Source: Engraulis encrasicolus
Taxonomy: Eukaryota; Chordata; Actinopteri; Clupeiformes; Engraulidae
Direction: 5' to 3'
Assembly (NCBI RefSeq): GCF_034702125.1
Contig: NC_085861.1
Location: 2,788,296 to 2,852,295, forward strand
DNA: 64,000 nucleotides
The notes below the pieces were generated by a model, which saw only the letters and a program-made list of their open reading frames with translations, made no database searches and was not told the DNA's origin. Shown here one piece after another: positions 10,952 to 20,852 of this stretch. How positions within the stretch are numbered: the first letter of the stretch is position 1; each line of letters starts with the position of its first letter. A program made the translations under genes and the position numbers.

Positions 10952-11235
10952 CAATTTGAGTAATTTCCAATACATCTATATCTCCTATTGCTGTATAATA
11001 TTTCAACTTTGTCTTTGACCCAAAGATAATGTCTAACAAATAGACAGAATATATATATATATACTTCTGATTGAAATACTGTATATTGAGACTGTTTTAG
11101 GACATTGACTAATTGCCTGGTTTTACCATCTCCTTGCTTACCTGCTGACTATAAACCACAAAATGGCAGAGCGTACAGTCATATTACATTACTGTACATT
11201 GCATAAAATTACACCCTACTTTTATACAAAGTGAC

Positions 11236-11584
11236 TTAAAGGGTCGCTGTGCAGGAAATGGTCAAAAAAGGTACTGCAACTATGCTGCTCATTGAAACTG
11301 GGCTGCCTATAGCCAAATTTGATCTTTACATGAAAGTTTACTAACTAATAAACAAATATATTTTCTAGTATGGTTAAAGCACAGTCATTTTTGCAGCTAA
11401 AATTGGCTATTTTTGGACATTCAAAATGGCGGACCATGGAGAAGATCCCCCTTTTCATGTATGAAAAGTGCAATTTTTCCAGTCATGCTGGTGGTAAGTA
11501 TTCATGAAAAAGGTAACATTAGTGAATGGGCAGCATGAATTCTGGAAATAAACAACTAAAAATCTCACACAGTGTCCCTTTAAC
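11236..11584 (+). mobile_element. MITE family A, copy 4 (most complete)
   Basis: TTAAAGGGTCGCTGTGCAGG to ACACAGTGTCCCTTTAAC, about 349 bp. 11585-11875 holds nothing I can assign. Confidence 0.8.
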
Positions 11585-11875
11585 AGTTATTAGAGGGTTA
11601 GTGGTTACGGCACATCAGCCGTGGATGGCAGTATAGGGAGACACCTCCGTCAGGGTAGGACAATATCGGTGTAATGACATATGAACTTAACTTGTGCACA
11701 ATCCCTGGTGCTGAACAAAAAAGTTATGTTTTCTGAAAAAGGTTTGCACACATTTTAACTTTTTTTAAACATTCTTTTTCACTTGTTTATTTATTCATTG
11801 GCTGGACATAATGTCATCTTCATCTGAAAATTCAAAGGGATGTGACATTTTTTTTCAGAAAAAAAGTAACGGCAT

Positions 11876-12022
11876 GGGGGCGATGTGGCGCAGCGCGCTA
11901 AGCCCCCCACATTCGGTTCGAGTCCGGACGGGGTCATTTCCCAATCCTCCCCCATCTCTCTCACCCACTCATTTCCTGTCAGCATCTCATACTATCCTGT
12001 CAATAAAGGCATAAAAAGCCCC
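11876..12022 (+). mobile_element. tRNA-derived SINE, second copy
   Basis: GATGTGGCGCAGCGCGCTAA (A-box part) and CGGTTCGAGTCCGG (B box), then CATTTCCTGTCAGC and AATAAAGGCATAAAAA tail. Confidence 0.8.
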
Positions 12023-12041
12023 TAATATATATATATATATA

Positions 12042-12291
12042 TGAAGAGCTCTTTTCCAAAAAGCTATATCCAACATTTTTGACTTTTTGCATTTTAATAT
12101 TGGAATTGACTGTTAAGAAGTCCTATAATCTATGTGTGAATTATTGCCATTCAAATGTTTTCAGAACATACTTTTTAAGCCTCCATGAAATGCATTTTGC
12201 AATGCAATTCAATGGAAAGCCCAATACAAAAATGTAAATTTCCCAACATTCTATAAAATGGATATATCTCATATTGGAAAAGAGCTCTTCA
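12042..12291. mobile_element. TA-flanked MITE (TGAAGAGCTCTTTTCC)
   Basis: Inverted ends TGAAGAGCTCTTTTCCAA inside (TA)n on both sides, as expected for a mariner-type target. Confidence 0.65.
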
Positions 12292-12346
12292 TATATATAT
12301 GTATATATAAAAATAAAAAGTAATAGCACATGAAAACAGCACGTAC

Positions 12347-12400
12347 CGGGCCGCCCTCTTCTCCTGGGTACCCTGCATGGCCCTTCGCCCCGGGGGGACC
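12347..12400 (-). CDS. col6a4/col6a6-like: Exon 22: collagen Gly-X-Y, 54 nt
   Basis: Classic 54-nt fibrillar-type exon: GPPGAKGHAGYPGEEGGP, six uninterrupted triplets. Acceptor CTTTACAG|GGTCCC, donor CCCG|GTACGT. Confidence 0.92.
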
Positions 12401-12448
12401 CTGTAAAGGATACCAGCACAGTCACTGCAATCACACAAACACTTACAG

Positions 12449-12662
12449 CAGTGATTCTCAAACTGTGGGCCGGGGCCCACTGGTGGGCCCTGAAGGTATT
12501 CCAAGTGGGCCTTGAAATAATTTTCTAAAAAACAATATTGTACTTTTGTGTGTGTTGCTGTTGGTTTATTTTGGTTTTATTGTTTATTGGGTTAGAGGTG
12601 GGCCTCGAACCTCTGTGAAAATGTCAAGTGGGCCCCAAGATGGAAAAGATTGGGGACCCCTG
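12449..12662. mobile_element. hAT-like MITE
   Basis: CAGTGATTCTCAAACTGTGG to ATTGGGGACCCCTG with perfect 8-bp duplication ACTTACAG on both sides. Confidence 0.88.
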
Positions 12663-12679
12663 ACTTACAGTAACAAGCC

Positions 12680-12960
12680 AACACATTCAACAAATGGGTC
12701 AAAGACGTCCAACATGACACTGTCCTTCAGTGCTAACAGATGCTTTTGCTTACTGTAACTGTGAAAAACATGACATTTCAAAACAATTTTTGAAAAGTGA
12801 ATGCATGAAAGCCAAGCCGAAAAAATAATAATAAAAAAAACTCTCTTTTTTTGCATTTACAGTAAGCAAAAGTATCCGTTGCACTGAAGGACATGTTGGA
12901 CGTCTTTGACCCAAATACACTAAAATAACATCATGAAAACCTACAGTAGCAAGCCAACAC
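12680..12960. repeat. Inverted repeat
   Basis: GTCAAAGACGTCCAACATGA near 12708 and its inverse near 12893 form arms of about 60 bp, with matching AAGCCAACACATTCA on both outer sides. Intron DNA from 12961 to 13340 shows only a small inverted repeat (GCAATATTAGC, 13147-13235). Confidence 0.6.
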
Positions 12961-13340
12961 ATTCACGATGATCACTTAATGAAAATGACCAAGAACACTA
13001 AATAATCACGAACACTTTACAAGTCAAACCATACACAAGAAGCACATCACGAACACATAACGTGCATAGTAACAATTCAACAGATTCATTTCAATCATAT
13101 CATCAACACCTAACAAGTCAAAACATTAATTATTTATAATACTGGCAATATTAGCAGAGAAACTATTAATGGAAAATCTAGCAATATTAACGGACAAAAA
13201 AATTCCCTAGCTTGTCCGCTAATATTGCTAGAAATACACAAGACAGCAAATAGCCTACATACTGTATATTAGCTGTTAGCTGTTAACCTGTGGATTTCCC
13301 ATTTTTATGCGATGATGAAAGGCGTTTTTAGTGTCCATAC

Positions 13341-13433
13341 CTTTGTCCCAGGTGGTCCTCTTGGTCCTCGCATGCCGTCTTGGCCAGTACACTTACACAG
13401 CACACCACAGCACTCCCTCTCCGCCGCCGTATC
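13341..13433 (-). CDS. col6a4/col6a6-like: Exon 21: Cys-rich junction and helix start
   Basis: Acceptor TGTGTCCAG|GATACG, donor AAAG|GTATGG; 93 nt, phase 0 (residues 1765-1795). Reads TAAERECCGVLCKCTGQDG then GMRGPRGPPGTK. The CCGxxCKC cluster takes part in chain assembly in collagen VI and matches CCGVPCKC of alpha-3. All exons after this one are phase 0 and mostly multiples of 9. Confidence 0.93.
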
Positions 13434-13534
13434 CTGGACACAGCAAGGCACAGTATTGCTCAGTTGAAAGTTTATTTAACACATACCAGCATGTACATAT
13501 TAATAACATTAAGCCCTTACTGCAGAGCCTCTGT

Positions 13535-14770
13535 TACAACCTCATTGTAATGTTGGTTTTACCACCAACTTGGGTGTGACCCAGAACTGCAACCTGATCA
13601 CTCCAAGCTCTCAGTAACATCATCAAATCTGCCTTCTTCCACCTCAAAAACATCTGCAGACTCTGCAGGTCCTCACTGTCAGACACTGCTACAGAGACTC
13701 TGGGGGTCAGCTCTATGTTCCCACAGCCCATTGGTCCAACGGCGCATTAGTCCCACTGCCCAATAGTCCCACAGCTTATTCCTGTTGCTCCAAATATAGG
13801 CCCTATGTTCTACAACTCCATGTTCCCACATATCAGAGTAAACTAAGAGAATACACGTATGCCTTTCAAACATAGGGTCTACATTTCAATAAATTCTTAG
13901 AAATATGGGAACATGGAGCTGCAGAAATATGCCGTTGGGCCAATGGGCTGTGGGGCCAATGGGCTTTAAAAATAATGTTAAAAATCTTAGTGATGTGGGA
14001 CCAATGGGCTGTGGGATCAATGGGCTGTGGGAACATAGGCACGCTCCCAGACTCTGATACATGGCTTCATCATCTCCCGTCTCGATGGTCTTCCCTACAA
14101 AGCACTGGACACATTACAGCGTCTCCAAAACTCGGCTGCCAGGATCCTCACACACAAAGTGGTGGCAACTAGGCTTGTACGAAATTCCGAATGGAAAGAA
14201 TTTCAATTCAAAGTAATGCCATAATACGAACACTAGGCGGTGCCATTACCTTGAATTTCTTTGAATTTAATCTACACGTTACCCACACACTCAAGCAGCT
14301 TCACTGGCTCCCGGTGAAGTCACGCATCACACAAAATCTACAAAAATCTTACTCCTTACTTACAAATCCCTCAATGCTCTTGCTCCCCAGTACCTCTCCG
14401 AACTCAGCCAGCATCCCTCCCAACCAAGGTCCCTAAAGTCCTCTGGCAAGGACCCCCTTGTCATCCCAAGTTCAAGGTTACAGACTTTTGGTGACAGAGT
14501 CTTCTGTGTTGCTGCCACCCAACCTTTGGAACAGTCTACCTCTCCATATCCGCCAAGGTCCCACACTGGCTACGTTCAAAAAGCACCTAAAATCACATCT
14601 TTGCACTGAGGCCTATGTTCCTTATTCACCCTGCCCCCCCAACCCCACTTCTGCCCCATCCTCTTTTCTCCCCTCTATTCCCCTTTTGTAAAGCGACCTT
14701 GGGTTACTTGAAAGGCACTTTATAAAACCAAGTTATTATTATAATTATCATTATTATTATCATTATTATT
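13535..14770 (+). mobile_element. Truncated L2/CR1-like LINE, interrupted
   Basis: Broken frames give RLQNSAARILTHK, LHWLPVKSRI, LLLTYKSLN-like text, QLWNSLPLHIR and LATFKKHLKSHL, the C-terminal part of an L2-type reverse transcriptase, followed by a 3' tail CTTGAAAGGCACTTTATAAA and (ATT)n. Stops and two inserted repeats (13703-14048; about 14168-14276) make it dead. Confidence 0.8.
13703..14048. mobile_element. MITE inside the LINE (CTATGTTCCCACAGCC)
   Basis: Palindromic element full of CCCACAGCCCATTGG and its inverse, flanked by AGACTCTG on both sides (13695-13702, 14049-14056). Same family as 26114-26446. Confidence 0.8.
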
Positions 14771-14971
14771 GTCACCAAAATAGTAATGACCAAGTCTGAA
14801 CGAATAAAACACTCATTCTGTTGTCATAGCAATGTTGTTATGATGTAGTTAAATTGTTTCATCAAAAAGTAATACGGGACATTTGCAGTAAAGGGCTACC
14901 AAAATGAAAAATGCACAAGATCATGGTGCTAAGGCTAAATTCAGTCCCTAGACAGGTTGATTGTTTATATA

Positions 14972-15138
14972 CAGGGTGCGATTTGTTGAAGAACCAGAAG
15001 GGGGGATATGTTTCAAATTTTAAGCATTATCAATGGAGTTAAATACAGCAAATATTAAAATCCTGTAGGAAAAGTGGAGATACCAAAAACCAGAAGGGGG
15101 GACAATCCCCCCCATCCCCACCTACAAATCGCACCCTG
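14972..15138. mobile_element. hAT-like MITE (CAGGGTGCGATTTGT)
   Basis: 167 bp, ends CAGGGTGCGATTTGT / ACAAATCGCACCCTG with perfect duplication TTTATATA. Confidence 0.9.
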
Positions 15139-15161
15139 TTTATATATATAAAAAAGAATAA

Positions 15162-15590
15162 GGTAACGCTTTAGAATAAGGTTCTTCTAGTAAGTGTTTA
15201 TAATCACATAGTAAGCAGATAGTAATACCCTTACAAGTGCCCAATAACATGCTTATTGACTTTGTTAACATCTTATAAGCTGCTTATTATGTGTTTATAG
15301 TGGTTTATTTTTTTAGTCTTATTATTTACATCGGTACACATATCCATCTTGATATGCTGACTAATACTAGATATGGAGGCGTCGCAAAAAAACCCCTACA
15401 TTTTCAAGATGGCTGCCATGTGTACCGATTTTCATGCTTTTACTCAAAGTTACTCATCAGATGTTAACAACTTTAATAAGCATGTTAACAAAGTTAATAA
15501 GCATGTTATTGGGCACTTGTTAGGGTATTACTACCTGCTTACTAGTGACTATAAACGCTTATTAGAAGAACCTTATTCTAAAGCGTTACC
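15162..15590. mobile_element. Long-TIR element (GGTAACGCTTTAGAATAAGG)
   Basis: Arms of over 100 bp, perfect 8-bp duplication AAGAATAA on both sides. A smaller inverted repeat (ACATCGGTACACAT) sits in the centre. Confidence 0.88.
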
Positions 15591-15775
15591 AAGAATAAGT
15601 CAGGTAAATATGAAAGTCTGTGATAATTTGCTCATAGGTCCAAATCAAGACAAAAAAAAACGTCCGTTTTATTCATTACTGCATCTCGTCGACAAAAGTC
15701 GCCTCTGGCGCCCAGAGGGTTAAGCAGCTCTAACAAGAGAACGAAAAAGATTGGACTTAAAAGTCCAGAACTCAC

Positions 15776-15921
15776 TATTTGTTTCAGTAGGGCTCCCTCC
15801 ACATTCTGCATGCCGATGGCCAGAGGCTGCTTGTAGCCGAACCCGCGTCCAAACTCGATCAGCTGGAGGTCGTGGGCATTGGAGGCTCCCTCCAGGGACA
15901 CCATCAGGAGAGCATGGATAT
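15776..15921 (-). CDS. col6a4/col6a6-like: Exon 20: vWA domain 9 (N1), C-terminal part
   Basis: Acceptor GCCATCCAG|ATATCC, donor AATA|GTGAGT; phase 1 in, 0 out (residues 1716-1764). Reads IHALLMVSLEGASNAHDLQLIEFGRGF, GYKQPLAIGM and EGALLKQI. The LIEFGRGF-Y motif is a hallmark of N1 in alpha-3 to alpha-6(VI) chains and fixes the position just before the helix. Confidence 0.92.
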
Positions 15922-15966
15922 CTGGATGGCAATGACATGATGAATTATCTACTCATCCCCCCAAAA

Positions 15967-16200
15967 CACACACACACATACACGTACATACATGTACATG
16001 CACACACACACGCTCAAAGGCGCGCGCGCACGCACACACACACACATGCGTTAACACGGCCACCATTACAAAAACATGTACACGTATATCTGCAAGACAA
16101 TTAAAAACGTTATTCTCTGCTCATCCCCCAATCACACACACACACACGCACCCACGCATGCACGCAGACAGACAGACACACACACACACACACACAAATA
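15967..16200. repeat. CA-rich microsatellites
   Basis: Three CA/CG blocks at 15967-16045, 16136-16150 and 16176-16197. Confidence 0.85.
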
Positions 16201-16270
16201 ACCATAGAGACATAATGATTAACCTTACCCAACCAGACTACAGCAGTGTGTGTGTGTGTGTGTGTATCTG

Positions 16271-16642
16271 TAGCCTGGCGACGCCATCCTATTTACTTCC
16301 ACTAAAGATTTTGGCTCCACGCCTAGTCTGGCGAAAGCCTCCTAGCCTCCTAGCTCGGTTCGCTCACTGTTTTGCCAATCAGCAAGAACTCACCCGCGAA
16401 GTCCATTACTGATTGGTTAAGGACGGTAACACTATTCACACTTTTGGTTTGTTATTTGTATGCTTTTGCAGCACCATATCGTGACAGTCATGCGAATGAA
16501 GCACAATCTTTATTTTTATCTGAATTCGGAATTAAATTGGCAGAGTAAGCTCAGACCATCTCCCACCCTCCATGGAGACGGATTCCTCTTAGCTTTCGCC
16601 AGACTGTTTGACGGAGTCAACAGTCGGCTTTCGCCCAGGCTA
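16271..16642. mobile_element. TAGCCTGG element with 9-bp target duplication, copy 2
   Basis: Ends TAGCCTGGCGACG / TTTCGCCCAGGCTA, perfect 9-bp duplication GTGTATCTG (16262-16270, 16643-16651). Confidence 0.82.
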
Positions 16643-16680
16643 GTGTATCTGTGTGCGTGTGTGTGCGTGTATGTGTGTGC

Positions 16681-16752
<72 letters not shown>

Positions 16753-17122
16753 GAGACAGAGAGAGAATTCCATTCAGACACTGAAACCAGACTGGCAGTT
16801 GCTACATATCCACAAATCCTAGTTTTCAAAATGTTTACAATCAATATCAATCAATATACAGAATAGATTGGACCTAATACTGACGCTGTGTTTGAAAGAG
16901 CAGAGAGCATACTTTAGTCAGAAGTGATGTTAGACTACAGGTATATTTGATATTCAACACAGCAAAGAGTAAATAAGTTACGGGGGAATGTGTTGTTTGG
17001 GGTAAATGTGCTTTGGGAATCTGACTGTATTGCGTTGGTTTTCATGTCTTATCCTGCTCTCACTAGAAGAAATTTCCCCCACGGGGGACAATAAAACTAC
17101 TACTACTACTACTACTACTACC
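16681..17122. repeat. (GA)n and LINE-like tail with (ACT)n
   Basis: (GA)n at 16681-16768. At 17068-17121 AATTTCCCCCACGGGGGACAATAAAA followed by (ACT)n resembles the 3' tail of fish LINEs. Confidence 0.7.
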
Positions 17123-17145
17123 ACAATGTTATCAATGTGACTTAC

Positions 17146-17224
17146 TGTCTCTCCTCATATTTTCAGCCTCCACCATCAGCGTTTCGATCGGTGCGTCGAG
17201 CCCATCAGTGAAGACAATCGCCAC
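17146..17224 (-). CDS. col6a4/col6a6-like: Exon 19: vWA domain 9 (N1), TDG segment
   Basis: Acceptor TAAATTAG|GTGGCG, donor GACA|GTAAGT; 79 nt, phase 0 in, 1 out (residues 1690-1715). Reads VAIVFTDGLDAPIETL then VEAENMRRD; compare LLFSDGLDD in COL6A6 N1. Same length as exon 11, which covers the same part of domain 5. Confidence 0.9.
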
Positions 17225-17327
17225 CTAATTTACATGGAGAGAGTACAGGCCACTGTCACTGCTAAGAATGCACGTCGCTAGGCAACACTTTAGAATAGGG
17301 TCCACTCCAAGTGTTAGCCTAGCCTGG

Positions 17328-17553
17328 GAACTCCCATACTGCCTTTAGTTCTACACAATCGTTTCGATCTGAAAGACAGTCTGGCGAGGATGACTCATAA
17401 CGTCCAAGATCATGGGCCAGTGTGTCATAATGGCTAAGCATTCCGACCTTAACAGTTTCTCTGCCCAATCACATTCTGGACCCTACGGAATTTAAAATAG
17501 GCAACTCCCCAGACCTAATCTCACTTGTGAATAGATCTGGTGCTAACCAGGCA
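17328..17553. mobile_element. Possible TAGCCTGG-type element, diverged
   Basis: CTAGCCTGGGAACTCCC at the left and GTGCTAACCAGGCA at the right, flanked by AGTGTTAGC and AATGTTAGG. 17554-18167 further holds a repeat block (GCTTGCTGAAAATGCTTAAC, 17700-17790) shared with 37480 and 27820. Confidence 0.45.
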
Positions 17554-18167
17554 AATGTTAGGCCCTAATGCATGCTAAATGACTGCATGTAAGTCATAGG
17601 TGCCGGAAAGGGGGAACCAGTGGTGCATTTGCATCCCCACTTTTGGGCTCCTGTAGCCTCTTACTGCAGCAGGGGTCGACCCTATTCGGCGACCCTACCC
17701 GGCGACCCTATTCGCTTGCTGAAAATGCTTAACTAAATCATAACAACATTGCTGTGACATTACAGAGATCCATAGTGCTGCGCTAAGGGGTTAATGAGGC
17801 TTTTTCAACTTTCACTGCAGACAGATGTAGCTACTGGAGGCATTGAGAATGGACTAGGTCCGAAACGTCTTTTGCTCCAGTTAACCTCTGACTTCTGTTG
17901 TAAATTTTCGGCTACAATATTCATTTTTCACACAAGCCTTGTGTGCGCTTCCTTTTTTTCATTATCTCAAGTGATTACTAATTTTTGGGAGTGGACGCAC
18001 CAAGCAATACACAGGTCTAAAGTGTAGGCGCAGACGCCGACCTTGTTGTTTTTTTGTCATAAATTGTGTGATTAAAATTAAACTGTAATCAGCATTTATT
18101 AGCAATACCTTGTAGGTAACTTTTAATAGATTTAATTATCTTTGTTATCTTTGTCAAAATTACTGAC

Positions 18168-18535
18168 CTTCACATGTTCACTCGCTGCACCGCTCAGTTT
18201 TTGTCGCAAGGACCTCATCAGATCCGCGTTGAATGCAATCTGTTTGTCTGTAGACCACGCCAGCACTTTCCTGACTACATCTTCATTAAACGGCGCGCCT
18301 TCATGATGTATTATGTCCAAGTCCTCCAGGACACTGCCATCCTGAGCCACTAGGCGGAAGCTGATTTGAGGATGGACGGCAGTCCCACGAGAGCAGCACA
18401 GGCTGGTCAGGTAAGACATGCGTCTAACTATCTCCGGCAGGTAGTTCCTCAGTTTCACTTGGGTGTCGAATACTGCGGCTTGAGGACGGCTGGAGATATC
18501 AAATCCAATTGCAATGTCCACCTCACATTCACTCT
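18168..18535 (-). CDS. col6a4/col6a6-like: Exon 18: vWA domain 9 (N1), first two thirds
   Basis: Acceptor TTTTTTACAG|AGAGTG, donor GAAG|GTCAGT; phase 1 in, 0 out (residues 1567-1689). Reads SECEVDIAIGFDISSRP, divergent from the other eight in the way the N1 domain next to the helix is in COL6A3 and COL6A6 (GFD start, no full DxSxS). It continues ISFRLVAQDGSVLEDLD, LRQKLSGAASEHVK. Confidence 0.9.
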
Positions 18536-18554
18536 CTGTAAAAAAAAATAATAA

Positions 18555-18876
18555 TAAGTTGACGTCAGCATGCATATGAAGAGTTCAGATGCAAAACCCC
18601 CTAAGTGCCTTTTCAGAAAATAATCTTAATTCATTTCTTATTTAATAAATTTAATTTAATTAATTAATTTAATTACTTTAATTATAATTAATTTTATTTA
18701 ATAATGTTTTATTTTATTAATGTAATATAACTATTTATATGTATTATCAAGTACATGAATGTAAACCAAACAAACAACTGGGAAAAATCTAAAACTATAC
18801 AAGTGCAGGTCTTCAGAAATGGAGTTAGGGGGTTTTGCATCTGAACTCTTCATATAAGTTGACGTCAGCATGCATA
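18555..18876. mobile_element. TA-flanked MITE between 22-bp direct repeats
   Basis: Element 18577-18852 has ends TGAAGAGTTCAGATGCAAAA and inverse with TA on each side; a nested copy of the family is at 57371. TAAGTTGACGTCAGCATGCA TA is repeated at 18555-18576 and 18855-18876. Confidence 0.8.
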
Positions 18877-18977
18877 TGTGCAATATACCGAATGGAGTGG
18901 TATATGCAATGTAAGTAATAAGTAATACATAGATATTTATACATACATAAAAAAGATAAATACACAAAAAAACTTAC

Positions 18978-19131
18978 TTTGTTTTTGAGGTAAAGTGCAA
19001 ATACTTTTCACGACTCTTGACTTCATCTGCTCCAGGATTCCGAAGTCGTTCACGATAAAGACGTTGTCCACCCCACCAGCGATCTGAATCAGCTCGTCCT
19101 TGTGGATCTTCCCCACGCCGATGACGAACAC
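18978..19131 (-). CDS. col6a4/col6a6-like: Exon 17: vWA domain 8, C-terminal part
   Basis: Acceptor TATAACAAG|GTGTTC, donor CAAA|GTAAGT; phase 0 in, 1 out (residues 1516-1566). Reads VFVIGVGKIHKDELIQIAGGVDNVFIVNDF then KSICTLPQKQ. Intron 16 before it is 5.2 kb, swollen by at least four MITEs and an antisense LINE. Confidence 0.88.
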
Positions 19132-19191
19132 CTTGTTATAAATAATACAAAGGAACAGTTGTTTGAGAAGGGGTCAAAGAGCTTGTCAGTC

Positions 19192-19737
19192 TAAAGCCGG
19201 GCACACACTGTGCGATATTTTCACTCGTGGGTCTTAAGCTTCTGCTCACACTGCACGATGGAATTTCACTGTTAAAAAGTTCACAGCTCACGACTCACGC
19301 CCTCACACTACACGAGTCGACAGTCGAGTGCGAGCGAAATGCTTCCACCGTATGACGCGACAGGCATGTTTCCCTGGTCTGCAGAGGAGGGAACATGCGC
19401 ACCTAAGGTGGAGATGAGGTCGCGCTCAACAGCGAATCGCACGGCCCTATTAATTTGTGCATGTGAAGTGTCAAATCGGGTCGTAGCACTGCTTTAACTG
19501 TGCGATTTACGCACGAGCCACGACCAGAATTTCAAACCGTTTTGATTTTCTTGCGACCCTGCGATTGCACGATCGTGAGGCGAAATCGCTTGTCGTCACC
19601 CCATGTACACTGCACGATGCGAGACTCACGATTGACCTGCGATTGAGCAAGAAATCGGCCTGACTCTCAAAAAGTCGTGCGAGTGCCAAATCGCGGCAAA
19701 ATCGGGACAAAAGTCGCACAGTGTAAGCCCAGCTTAA
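19192..19737. mobile_element. TIR element (TAAAGCCGGGCACACACTG)
   Basis: Inverted ends AAGCCGGGCACACACTGTGC / CACAGTGTAAGCCCAGCTT; interior rich in CGACTCGCACGA-type words. Confidence 0.65.
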
Positions 19738-19802
19738 GGCCCCCCCACACACCAGTTCCGACAGCACTGCGGAGCACTATCGGTTTTGACAATTTCCGTT
19801 AC

Positions 19803-20000
19803 CAGGGTTGCCAGACGAGGCTGATGATTTCCAGCCCAAAAAATGCTCAAAACCTGCCTAGAAGCACAAAATCTTGCCCAATTCTATTGATTTCTATGGC
19901 AAAAATTGGGCATGTTTTTCTGCTAAATGCCATTTTTACCCGCACACGGCCATCCCAAGCAGCCCAATTGGGCGGAAAACAGCCCAATCTGGCAACACTG
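19803..20000. mobile_element. hAT-like MITE family B (TTGCCAGATTGGG), copy 1
   Basis: CAGGGTTGCCAGACGAGG to CCAATCTGGCAACACTG; flanks TCCGTTAC/TCCGTTAA (8 bp, one change). Other copies at 37215, 48730 and 62993. Confidence 0.85.
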
Positions 20001-20069
20001 TCCGTTAACCCCGCACTACATTTCATAATCAATGACAGAATAAACTTGCCCCTACTCGGCAGCCCACAT

Positions 20070-20479
20070 TAGGGATGCACAATGTGAAAAATTTCGGCCG
20101 ATACCGATATCCGATATTGATATTGCGGTTTTGGCCGATAACCGATATTAACTGATACCGATGTTTTTTGGGTTTTTTTTTTAAGACATAACATTTAATA
20201 CAGACTGACAATGATGCAAACAAACTGAATTTTTGAATGTCCTCTTATTTCCAAAAACACTTTTTTAACTCCCTGTGATAAAATTAGATAAAAAATAGAG
20301 ACAAAATAGAAGACAAACAATGAAAGTCACTGTCAAGTCCAATCTTTTAGAACCGTAACATATGAAAAAAAAACATCGGCATTAACATCGGCTCAGTTTT
20401 ACCCATCAGACCGATGTGTTGAGAAATGTCAAATATCGGACGATACCGATACATCCGGCCGATACATTGTGCATCCCTA
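20070..20479. mobile_element. hAT-like MITE (TAGGGATGCACAATGT)
   Basis: Ends TAGGGATGCACAATGT / ACATTGTGCATCCCTA with perfect duplication GCCCACAT. Interior of GATACCGATA words. Confidence 0.9.
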
Positions 20480-20546
20480 GCCCACATCCTCGAACCTCGG
20501 TGCCAATTTGCGGGGTTGTACTGAAAACAGAATCGAATGTTGGCAG

Positions 20547-20734
20547 CAGTGTTAATTTTGTCAGCTTTTTTTGATTTAGTCGTAGTCTTCGTCACAATGA
20601 CGAAAATCAATTTTAGTCTTGGTCATATTTTAGTCATTGCCTTCCCAATTTAGTCTTAGTCTAAATGACGAAAATCAAAAAAGGGCTTTGACGAAATATT
20701 TTAGTCATAGTCATGGTTGACGAAATTAACACTG
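20547..20734. mobile_element. hAT-like MITE (CAGTGTTAATTTTGTC)
   Basis: Ends CAGTGTTAATTTTGTCA / TGACGAAATTAACACTG with perfect duplication GTTGGCAG. A broken copy flanks the nested element at 41.1-43.1 kb. Confidence 0.9.
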
Positions 20735-20852
20735 GTTGGCAGAGCAATTTATTGGAACTGTTGTGCAAAGGCCCTAAAGGGTTTTTATTTACAAAATTAA
20801 TTATATTTACCAAGAACACAATGAAAATAGGTAAAGGGAAAACAAAGACAGA

